Of a stretch of DNA of 7,824 nucleotides, positions 1 through 7,824 are shown piece after piece. The notes under the pieces were generated by a model that saw only the letters and a program-made list of their open reading frames with translations, was not told the origin of the DNA and did no database searches. Source of the DNA: Helicobacteraceae bacterium (GTDB lineage Bacteria; Campylobacterota; Campylobacteria; Campylobacterales; Sulfurimonadaceae); assembly GCA_030596305.1 (NCBI GenBank), contig JAUVKK010000035.1, positions 1 through 7,824 of the forward strand. Reading direction: 5' to 3'. A program made the position numbers and the translations under genes. The stretch's first letter is position 1. Each line of letters opens with the position of its first letter.

Positions 1-1806
1 TTGTTCGGTCTTTCTCAGCGTATAAAAGTCATTAAAACCGATATCAATGCTTCGATGCGTCGTATGCTCTATAGCTCCAAGATAACACCATATTTGGTCG
101 ATACACAAGTCCACTATGTCAATGATGAAGAGTGCCTGCTGATGCGGGGTGGTTTTAACCATGTCATCAAGGGGCAGGTAGTAGGACGAACAACTGGAGG
201 CTTCTTCTACGTTGTTCCTGACGCCATGGCCAAAAACCGTGATCAGATCAGAAGCATAGAGACGATGCGTGAGGTGAAGTTTTATGAGTATGCCAAGGGC
301 TTTTCTAAAGTCTTGGCAGAACTTCTTCCTTTTATAAACTTCATTGACAAAGAGTTTGAACGGTTTGACCACTATCAGGCACGTGTCCATTTCGCCCGCT
401 CTTATAGTCTGGCAATCATAAAAGCTCAAAAAAACAGAGAGATCAAGCTTGTCGATTTTGAACATCCGGCGCTGCATAAACCAAAACCGGTGAGTGTAGA
501 CTTCTCGAAAAATGTTTTGATGATAACAGGGGTCAATGCGGGTGGTAAGACAATGCTGCTAAAGGCTATTTTATCTGCTGCCTTGATGGCAAAATATCTC
601 ATACCAATGAAGCTAAACAAACATAAGTCAGTCATAGGGAACTTCAAACGTTTCGAAGCCATCATTGATGATCCGCAGAATGTGAAAAATGATATCTCTA
701 CCTTTGCCGGACGTATGCAGCAGTTTTCACAACTTTTTACGCAGCATGACGCACTCATCGGTGTGGATGAGATCGAGTTGGGAACAGACAGTGATGAGGC
801 AGCGGCACTTTTCAAAGTAATCTTGGATGATCTTATTGCCAAAGGTCAAAAGATCGTTGTCACTACCCACCATAAACGCCTTGCAGCCTTGATGGCGGAT
901 CGTGATGATGTTGAGCTGATGGCGGCGATCTATGATGAAGAGCACCGTCAACCGACCTATGAGTTCCTTCAAGGGATCATCGGTAAATCGTATGCCTTTG
1001 AGACAGCTCTTCGTTACGGGATCATGAATTCCGTAGTTGAACGTGCGACCAAGGTCTATGGTGAGAACCATGAAAAGTTGAACCTTCTGATTGAAAGAGG
1101 GGCTGAACTTGAACGTGACTTAAAGAGAAAGCAGGCACTTTTAGATGAGGAGCTGGCTGCGGTTGAAACACAAAAACGTGACTTGAAAATGCAAAAAGAG
1201 CAGCTTAATATCACACTGGATGAGGAGCGGAACCGGCTTATACTGAGTTATGAGAGCTCTATCTCCAAAGCAAAAGAAGCTGCACGCCAAAGTGACACAA
1301 AAAGTGTTCATAAAAAGATGAATGAAGCAAACAGATCTTTGCCAAAAGAACAACCTCGTAAACAAGAGGTGCATCATGAGTTTAAGGTAGGTGACTTTGT
1401 CAAGTATCGTAAAAACAAGGGTACTATCATTAGTTTGAAGGCTAAAGAGGCGATGATCGAGGTTGAGGGGATGCGTCTTCGTGTGAAACGTGATGAGCTG
1501 CGTCCCTCGGGCAACCCGCCAAAGAAAAAGACAAAGACACAGGTGAGCCATAAGGTCGATCGTCGCAGCGGACTCAAGTTGGACTTGCATGGTCTGAGGG
1601 CCGAGGAGGCTGAAGAGAAGATGGATAAGTTCCTCTCTGATGCTTTGATCGACGGCTGGGATGAGGTGATCATCTATCACGGTATCGGTACCGGAAAACT
1701 GTCGTATGCTGTCAAGAACTTCTTAATAGCACACCCAAAAGTAAAGTCATTTGATGATGCGCCACAGCATATGGGCGGGTTTGGTGCTAAAATAGTACGA
1801 CTGTAG
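1..1806 (+). CDS. mutS2: MutS2 family DNA-binding ATPase/Smr protein, 5'-partial
   Basis: This is most of a MutS2 protein. The family does not act in classical mismatch repair: Helicobacter pylori MutS2 limits homologous recombination by acting on recombination intermediates, and Bacillus MutS2 also acts on collided ribosomes. Visible here are the P-loop G177-VNAGGK-T184, Walker B with D256-E257 followed by the MutS signature ELGTDSDEAAAL, and the H-loop region TTHH (290-291). A charged coiled coil follows at about 355-450, then a KOW-like segment at about 461-500 and a C-terminal Smr domain with LDLHG (H530) and HGIGTG (560-565). Full-length members have roughly 740-790 residues; 601 are seen, so about 140 N-terminal residues lie upstream. 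The TTG at base 1 is simply where the window cuts the frame, not a supported start. The MutS P-loop usually reads GPNxGGKT; Val replaces Pro here, which I believe is normal for this clade. The family call is very secure; the biological role is inferred. Confidence 0.95.
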   Translation: MFGLSQRIKVIKTDINASMRRMLYSSKITPYLVDTQVHYVNDEECLLMRGGFNHVIKGQVVGRTTGGFFYVVPDAMAKNRDQIRSIETMREVKFYEYAKGFSKVLAELLPFINFIDKEFERFDHYQARVHFARSYSLAIIKAQKNREIKLVDFEHPALHKPKPVSVDFSKNVLMITGVNAGGKTMLLKAILSAALMAKYLIPMKLNKHKSVIGNFKRFEAIIDDPQNVKNDISTFAGRMQQFSQLFTQHDALIGVDEIELGTDSDEAAALFKVILDDLIAKGQKIVVTTHHKRLAALMADRDDVELMAAIYDEEHRQPTYEFLQGIIGKSYAFETALRYGIMNSVVERATKVYGENHEKLNLLIERGAELERDLKRKQALLDEELAAVETQKRDLKMQKEQLNITLDEERNRLILSYESSISKAKEAARQSDTKSVHKKMNEANRSLPKEQPRKQEVHHEFKVGDFVKYRKNKGTIISLKAKEAMIEVEGMRLRVKRDELRPSGNPPKKKTKTQVSHKVDRRSGLKLDLHGLRAEEAEEKMDKFLSDALIDGWDEVIIYHGIGTGKLSYAVKNFLIAHPKVKSFDDAPQHMGGFGAKIVRL

Positions 1807-1812
1807 AGAGGA
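1807..1812 (+). promoter_or_regulatory. Ribosome binding site of the response regulator gene
   Basis: AGAGGA lies directly after the mutS2 TAG stop and 5 nt before the ATG at 1818. It supports that start and suggests translation from the same transcript as mutS2. Confidence 0.7.
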
Positions 1813-1817
1813 ATAAG

Positions 1818-2777
1818 ATGGAAAACTTACAAGATGTCATTCGTTTAGGTGCTAAACTTAACATCCTTTATGTTGAAGATGACAAGGCGCTTTTGGAAGA
1901 GACAAGTAACATCTTAAAGAAGATATTTAAGAGTGTAGAGACTGCCAGAAGCGGTACTGAGGGACTTTTGAAGTTTACTCAGAACCACTACGACCTTGTC
2001 ATAACAGATATTGAGATGCCTGACCTTAACGGTTTGGCGATGTCTCAAAAGATCAAAGAGATCGATTCTCAGGTTCCTATTGTTGTTATATCAGCCTACT
2101 CCAACAGCTCATATCTTATCGAAGCGATCAATATCGGCATCAACTACTATGTCTTAAAACCGATTCTTCTGCCACAGCTTCTCTCAACCTTGCATAGTGT
2201 TGTAGAGGTCATTGAGAACAGGCGTGTGGCGTTTGAATGTCATCAAAAAGAGGTCCAGGAGTCTGTTAGAGTGGCCAAAGAGAGACTCTTTTATGCTATG
2301 ACAAAGTCATCACCAAACCCGGTTATTATCTGTGACGGTGAGTATGTCGCTTTTTACAATGAAGTATTTGAAACACTTTTTGATACAGATGAACTGAGTA
2401 TCTTGAAAGAGGGAGAGTCACAGCTTTTGGCGTTTTTAGAGCGAAAGATCGCAGTTGACCAACTGTTTCAGAGTGAAGGTGCGTTTGTTGAGAAGCTTGA
2501 CTTTATGAGCATTGCTGACGGAGAACCGGTCAAACTTTCGTTAAAGACGGAGCAGGGCCCTAAGATCTATCTGATGTTAAAAAACACACTGCAAATAGAT
2601 GAAGAGAAAAGTATGGTGATGTTTACCTTTAATGATATCACCGTCCTCTCCTTCCAAGACATTCAACTTAAAGAGTATGACAAAGTCATTGGAAAAATGA
2701 CGGAAGAAGAATTTAAAAGCGATAGTAAACATGATGAGTCTGATATTATCAACAAAACAAGTTTTGAGACGGAGTGA
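1818..2777 (+). CDS. Response regulator: REC domain plus PAS-like domain, no output domain
   Basis: The N-terminal receiver domain spans about residues 12-130. Its acidic pair is D21-D22, the predicted phospho-acceptor is D64 (TDIEMPDLNG), the switch residue is S92 and the conserved lysine is K114 in KP, so all phosphorylation residues are present. A helical linker, rich in charge and probably coiled (about 125-158), leads to a PAS-like domain at about 158-275 (NPVIICDGEYVAFYNEVFE near its start, FNDIT near its end). A short acidic, polar tail follows. There is no helix-turn-helix, histidine kinase, GGDEF, EAL or HD-GYP domain, so output is probably by protein-protein contact or phosphotransfer; this is inference. 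No partner histidine kinase is visible in the window. Campylobacterota carry many such REC-PAS proteins. The gene begins 11 nt after mutS2 and ends 9 nt before ligA, so it probably shares their transcript. The REC call is very secure, the PAS call fairly secure, and the signal unknown. Confidence 0.9.
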   Translation: MENLQDVIRLGAKLNILYVEDDKALLEETSNILKKIFKSVETARSGTEGLLKFTQNHYDLVITDIEMPDLNGLAMSQKIKEIDSQVPIVVISAYSNSSYLIEAINIGINYYVLKPILLPQLLSTLHSVVEVIENRRVAFECHQKEVQESVRVAKERLFYAMTKSSPNPVIICDGEYVAFYNEVFETLFDTDELSILKEGESQLLAFLERKIAVDQLFQSEGAFVEKLDFMSIADGEPVKLSLKTEQGPKIYLMLKNTLQIDEEKSMVMFTFNDITVLSFQDIQLKEYDKVIGKMTEEEFKSDSKHDESDIINKTSFETE

Positions 2778-5319
<2,542 letters not shown>

Positions 5320-5320
<1 letters not shown>

Positions 5321-6027
5321 TGCGTTTAGATCAATATTTGGTAGAAGAGGGGTTTGTGGATTCACGAACCAAGGCACAGACACTGATAAAGTCCCGTAAA
5401 GTGAGTGTCAACGGCAAGGCTGTCACAAAGCCAGCCTTTAAGGTCGATGGAGAGAAGGTAGAGATCGCAGATGAGATAATCTATGTCTCAAGAGGGGCGC
5501 ATAAGCTCAAAGGTTTTTTACCCTCGCTTCCTTTTAGTATTAAAGGCGTTAATGCACTGGACATCGGTGCCAGTACAGGGGGGTTCACACAGGTACTATT
5601 GGAAGAGGGTGCTTCTTCGGTCACTTGTGTCGATGTCGGACAGGGACAGCTACACCAAAAACTGCAAGATGACAAGCGGGTCATCAATTTTGAGAAGATG
5701 GATATACGTGACTTTACAAGACAGAGACAATTTGACCTGGTGACAAGTGATGTCTCATTCATCTCCCTGCACCACATCTTGGAGTCGGTTGATGCCTTGA
5801 GTAATAAGTGGATCATTCTTCTCTTTAAACCGCAGTTTGAAGTGGGTAAAGATGTTAAGCGCGACAGCAACGGTGTTGTTGTAGATGTTAAAGCCATAGA
5901 GAATGCTAAAGTACGTTTTGAAGAGGAGACAGCTGCATTAGGTTGGAAGCTGGTGCATCATGAACCGTCAACGCTTAGCGGCAAAGAGGGAAATATAGAG
6001 GAGTGTTACTGTTTTGAAAAATGTTAA
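5320..6027 (+). CDS. tlyA: TlyA family rRNA 2'-O-methyltransferase (hemolysin A homologue)
   Basis: TlyA methylates the 2'-O of cytidine in rRNA (C1920 of 23S, and in the long form also C1409 of 16S) and affects sensitivity to capreomycin and viomycin. The N terminus is an S4 RNA-binding domain at about 1-55 (MRLDQYLVEEGF, SRKVSVNGKAVTKP). The rest is an FtsJ/RrmJ-type Rossmann methyltransferase: the SAM motif LDIGASTGGFT (80-90), SDVSF with D144, LLFKPQFE with K170, and GNIE with E227. With K62 or K64 these match the K-D-K-E catalytic residues described for mycobacterial TlyA. At 235 residues it fits the short type I form, which is reported to act only on 23S rRNA. The start ATG overlaps the stop of the barrel gene (TAATG) and has AGAGG about 10 nt upstream. 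The hemolysin name is historical. In Campylobacter jejuni, tlyA also sits next to ribF and near ligA, from memory. Confidence 0.95.
5998..6003 (+). promoter_or_regulatory. Ribosome binding site that supports the TTG start of ribF
   Basis: GAGGAG lies inside the tlyA coding region, 10 nt before the TTG at 6014. No ATG or GTG in the ribF frame is close by, and the N-terminal nucleotide-binding motif begins only about ten residues after this start, so TTG is the best choice. Confidence 0.6.
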
Positions 6028-6835
6028 AGCGATCGCCATCGGTGGATTTGACGGTATGCATGTGGGGCACCAACAGCTTTTTGAAGCCTTAGGTGACACC
6101 GGAGCCATTTTAGTCATAGAGACAGGGTATGCAAACCTTACTCCGGCCAAGGCAAGAGAACACTACAGTGACCTGCCGATCTTCTATTATAAACTAGATG
6201 ACATTCGTCATCTTGATGCAGAAGGTTTTATTGCCAAACTTCTGGAAGAGTTCCCGAACCTTGAAAAGATCGTAGTGGGGTATGATTTTCACTTTGGTAA
6301 AGACCGCTGTTATAACTTTGATGATCTGCGTAAGCTCTTCAGCGGAAATGTCAAGGTTGTCTCAGAAGTGAAGATCGACGGTGACTCGGTACATTCACAT
6401 AAGATACGTGCCAAACTTCAGATAGGTGACATCAGAGGTGCTAACCGTTTTTTAGGGTACAACTTTACTGTTGTCGGTAATAAAGTTCAGGGGCAGGGAC
6501 TTGGTCAAAAACAGCTATTTGCAACGATCAATATTGATGCAAAAGGGTTTCTGTTACCAAAAGAGGGTGTTTATGTCACAACTGCCCGTCTGAATGACGA
6601 AGAACACTATCACCCGGCAGTGAGCTTTGTCGGTCATCGTGTTACAACGGACGGTACTTTTGCCGTTGAGACACATATCCTTGATGGTGATATTGCTGAG
6701 GTTGAAAAGCTGAGACTCTCTTTTGTGGACTTCATCAGACCAAACCAGAAATTTGACGACCTGGAAAGCCTGAAAAAGGCGATTGCAGAAGATATCGCAA
6801 TTGCAAAACGAAAGACCGGACGTTTGAGTCTATAA
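6014..6835 (+). CDS. ribF: Bifunctional riboflavin kinase/FAD synthetase (FMN adenylyltransferase)
   Basis: RibF phosphorylates riboflavin to FMN and then adenylates FMN to FAD. The N-terminal nucleotidyltransferase domain (about 1-145) has GGFDGMHVGH with the HxGH motif at H16-H19, and GYDFHFGKDR (89-98). The C-terminal flavokinase domain (about 150-265) has GNKVQGQGLGQ, FATINI (169-174, matching the usual PTANI), GVY (185-187) and the probable catalytic base E219 in VETHILD, followed by RPNQKF. Two things depart from the textbook family. The usual SSTxIR motif reads HSHKIR (127-132), and the usual FEPHP stretch reads IETGYANLTP (35-44). These may be normal for Campylobacterota. Length 273 is slightly short against about 300 but close to epsilonproteobacterial members. 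The TTG start overlaps tlyA by 14 nt, implying translational coupling. The enzyme family is secure; full adenylyltransferase activity is inferred. Confidence 0.93.
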   Translation: MKNVKAIAIGGFDGMHVGHQQLFEALGDTGAILVIETGYANLTPAKAREHYSDLPIFYYKLDDIRHLDAEGFIAKLLEEFPNLEKIVVGYDFHFGKDRCYNFDDLRKLFSGNVKVVSEVKIDGDSVHSHKIRAKLQIGDIRGANRFLGYNFTVVGNKVQGQGLGQKQLFATINIDAKGFLLPKEGVYVTTARLNDEEHYHPAVSFVGHRVTTDGTFAVETHILDGDIAEVEKLRLSFVDFIRPNQKFDDLESLKKAIAEDIAIAKRKTGRLSL

Positions 6836-6887
6836 ATAAAAGCGTTTGTCCACGAATTATAACTTTTAAAATATCCCTATTGTTTGA

Positions 6888-6907
6888 ATTCCTGTCTTCG
6901 CAGGAAT
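6888..6907 (+). repeat. Short inverted repeat/hairpin, REP-like
   Basis: ATTCCTG and CAGGAAT form a perfect 7-bp stem around the 6-nt loop TCTTCG. The sequence closely resembles the dispersed intergenic palindromes of the form ATTCC(C/T)G-loop-C(A/G)GGAAT followed by GA, common in many proteobacterial genomes. No T run follows, so it is a poor terminator; it could still stabilise the 3' end of the ribF mRNA. The hairpin is seen directly; its membership in a repeat family is from memory. Confidence 0.55.
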
Positions 6908-6983
6908 GATGCTGATCGTTGTTCTTTAATAATAGTTCGAAAATATGCGTAATCCGATGTTGAAAAAAGCTCCTTTGTTCCTC

Positions 6984-7011
6984 TTAACACTTAACACTTA
7001 GCACTTAACAC
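6984..7011 (+). repeat. Tandem heptamer array, four copies of TTARCAC
   Basis: Four head-to-tail 7-bp units read TTAACAC, TTAACAC, TTAGCAC, TTAACAC; only the third differs, by one base. It lies between the REP-like hairpin and the atpB leader, about 90 bp before the atpB start. It may be a variable-number repeat, part of a larger intergenic repeat, or a binding array; nothing in the sequence decides between these. Confidence 0.8.
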
Positions 7012-7012
7012 T

Positions 7013-7029
7013 ATTTTCTTCAAGAAAAT
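7013..7029 (+). repeat. 17-bp palindrome with one central base
   Basis: ATTTTCTT and AAGAAAAT flank a single C in perfect inverted symmetry. Its dyad form would suit a dimeric DNA-binding protein, or a weak hairpin with a TTCAA loop. It begins two bases after the heptamer array. AT-rich palindromes of this length can also arise by chance. Confidence 0.5.
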
Positions 7030-7042
7030 CCCTCTCTCTTAG

Positions 7043-7075
7043 CCGCGTTTAATCAACTAAGTTGTAAAATCGCGG
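7043..7075 (+). promoter_or_regulatory. Imperfect inverted repeat over a possible atpB promoter
   Basis: CCGCG (7043-7047) pairs with CGCGG (7071-7075), and an inner CAAC/GTTG pairs around TAA; the middle part is mismatched. Within it TAAAAT (7065-7070), directly after TTG, could serve as a -10 element, giving an estimated leader of about 25 nt before atpB. Campylobacterota housekeeping promoters often lack a clear -35 box, and none is seen. The inverted repeat is visible; its promoter or operator role is a guess. Confidence 0.3.
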
Positions 7076-7089
7076 AACTAATTCGTACT

Positions 7090-7096
7090 AAAGGGA
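7090..7096 (+). promoter_or_regulatory. Ribosome binding site of atpB
   Basis: AAAGGGA ends 6 nt before the ATG at 7103. It is a good Shine-Dalgarno match and fixes the atpB start. Confidence 0.7.
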
Positions 7097-7102
7097 CACT
7101 GA

Positions 7103-7780
7103 ATGGGTGAATTGTTTACATTCTTTGGTCTGATCAGTCATGATCATGCTTTTATCTATATGACGCACATGCTGCTTGCAGCTGGTATTGTTATTCTTCT
7201 TGCTAGATTAGCAACAAGCAACATGAGAGTTGTACCAACAGGTACACAAAACTTCTTAGAAGCATACCTTGGCGGTGTACTATATATGGGTACAGACGTT
7301 ATGGGTAAAGAGGAAGCTCGCCGTTACCTTCCACTTGTTGCGACTATCGGTCTTTTTGTTGCTACGGCTAACATCATCGGTGTTATCCCGGGTTTTGAAG
7401 CACCGACTGCATTCCTTGACTTTACACTTGCACTTGCGCTTGTTGTATTTGTCTACTATAACTACGAAGGTATCCGTCGTAACGGTGTTATCGCTTACTT
7501 CAAACACTTTCTTGGTCCAGTTTGGTGGTTATACTGGTTGATGTTCCCGATTGAGATCGTTTCACATATCTCTCGTATTATCTCTCTTTCATTCCGTCTT
7601 TTCGGAAATGTAAAAGGGGATGATATGTTCTTGATGGTAATCTTGATGCTGGCTCCATGGTTGATGCCTCTTATTCCTTTCGCACTGTTGTCATTCATGG
7701 CGTTGCTACAAGCATTCATCTTCATGATGCTTACATACGTCTACCTTGGTGGTGCAGTTCAGATCGCTGACGATCACTAA
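7103..7780 (+). CDS. atpB: F1Fo ATP synthase subunit a
   Basis: The a subunit forms the proton half-channels next to the c-ring in the inner-membrane Fo sector. The 225-residue protein matches the short epsilonproteobacterial form (about 226 residues). It has five to six hydrophobic membrane segments, roughly at 18-36, 75-97, 101-120, 140-160, 173-195 and 196-216. The essential arginine is R165 in FRLFGN (E. coli R210). D174 occupies the place of E. coli E219, and Q203 in [15 protein letters not shown] matches E. coli Q252. [11 protein letters not shown] before the arginine helix is also typical. Its codons favour GGT, GTT and CGT, unlike the more mixed use upstream, as expected for a highly expressed gene. 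No other ATP synthase gene is next to it in the window; in Campylobacterota atpB commonly sits apart from the atpFHAGDC cluster. The call is essentially certain. Confidence 0.97.
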   Translation: MGELFTFFGLISHDHAFIYMTHMLLAAGIVILLARLATSNMRVVPTGTQNFLEAYLGGVLYMGTDVMGKEEARRYLPLVATIGLFVATANIIGVIPGFEAPTAFLDFTLALALVVFVYYNYEGIRRNGVIAYFKHFLGPVWWLYWLMFPIEIVSHISRIISLSFRLFGNVKGDDMFLMVILMLAPWLMPLIPFALLSFMALLQAFIFMMLTYVYLGGAVQIADDH

Positions 7781-7789
7781 ACCCTCTTT

Positions 7790-7824
7790 ATGAAGCGAAG
7801 CATCTTCGACAAGATCATCAGCTT
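7790..7824 (+). CDS. Possible start of a downstream gene, 3'-partial, weakly supported
   Basis: An ATG 9 nt after the atpB stop opens a frame reading MKRSIFDKIIS to the window end. The residues look like a plausible protein start, but there is no Shine-Dalgarno sequence and only 11 codons are visible, so this may be non-coding. A small hairpin falls in the same bases. Confidence 0.2.
   Translation, partial: MKRSIFDKIIS
7796..7808 (+). repeat. Small hairpin after atpB
   Basis: CGAAG and CTTCG form a perfect 5-bp stem around CAT. It starts 16 nt after the atpB stop and has no following T run within the window, so it is at best a weak candidate for a transcript end. Confidence 0.3.

Larger units (their letters stand above)
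6836..7102 (+). other. Intergenic region between ribF and atpB, repeat-rich, no gene seen
   Basis: This 267-bp AT-rich stretch contains no credible coding frame. It holds the short hairpin, heptamer array, palindrome and imperfect inverted repeat listed separately, plus the atpB leader. No GC-rich stem followed by a T run is present just after the ribF stop, so the ribF operon has no obvious intrinsic terminator. The change to separate transcription of atpB is inferred from the gap size and the likely strong ribosome binding site. Confidence 0.7.

Noticed and set aside
426..1680. Several long open frames on the minus strand opposite mutS2 (up to 179 codons)
   Set aside because: They lie wholly within a clear mutS2 coding frame, have no recognisable domain or ribosome binding site, and their composition (runs of Leu, Cys, Phe, Ser) is typical of antisense shadows.
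1..1806. A complete, short MutS2 starting at base 1
   Set aside because: The frame is open at the window edge, no ribosome binding site can be seen, and the N-terminal part expected of MutS2 is missing, so truncation by the window is the simpler explanation.
5481..5897. 138-codon minus-strand frame opposite tlyA, and an 86-codon plus-strand frame within tlyA
   Set aside because: Both are covered by the TlyA catalytic domain, whose motifs are intact in the true frame; neither alternative translation resembles a protein family.
6888..6907. Intrinsic terminator for the ribF operon
   Set aside because: The stem is only 7 bp and is followed by GATGCTGATCG rather than a T run, so it does not meet the usual form of a rho-independent terminator.
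6984..7011. CRISPR-like array
   Set aside because: The units are 7 bp and directly adjacent with no spacers, so this is a simple tandem repeat.
7269..7725. Alternative frames within atpB on both strands
   Set aside because: AtpB is conserved over its full length, and the alternative translations are low-complexity by-products of its hydrophobic codons.

Overview
The window looks like core chromosome of a free-living Campylobacterota (epsilonproteobacterium), probably near Sulfurimonas, Sulfuricurvum or Sulfurovum. This is inferred from moderate-to-low GC, the MutS2 and RibF sequence variants, a ligA-(envelope protein)-tlyA-ribF order that I recall from Campylobacter, and an atpB that is not next to the other ATP synthase genes. 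The genus is not certain. All genes lie on the + strand. I see no tRNA, rRNA, CRISPR array, insertion sequence, prophage or defence system.

Positions 1-6835 are a tightly packed, probably co-transcribed run of six genes: mutS2 (5' end outside the window), a response regulator with a PAS-like domain, ligA, a small outer-membrane beta-barrel protein, tlyA, and ribF. The junctions are an 11-nt gap, a 9-nt gap, an ATGA overlap, a TAATG overlap, and a 14-nt overlap whose start codon is TTG. The run mixes DNA maintenance (MutS2, LigA), rRNA modification (TlyA), flavin cofactor synthesis (RibF), signalling and envelope. It therefore looks like a housekeeping operon held together by co-expression, not one dedicated pathway.

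Positions 6836-7102 are the only real intergenic region (267 bp). It holds a short hairpin resembling dispersed REP-type repeats, four tandem TTARCAC heptamers, a 17-bp near-perfect palindrome, and an imperfect inverted repeat lying over a possible -10 element for the next gene. No strong intrinsic terminator is visible after ribF.

Positions 7103-7780 are atpB, the proton-channel a subunit of the F1Fo ATP synthase, complete and with its essential arginine. The last 44 bases hold a small hairpin and a possible start of another gene that cannot be judged here.

No convincing undescribed system was found. The points most worth a second look are the effector-less REC-PAS protein placed between two DNA-maintenance genes, the uncharacterised barrel protein translationally coupled between ligA and tlyA, the repeat-rich atpB leader, and the divergent nucleotide-binding motifs in RibF.
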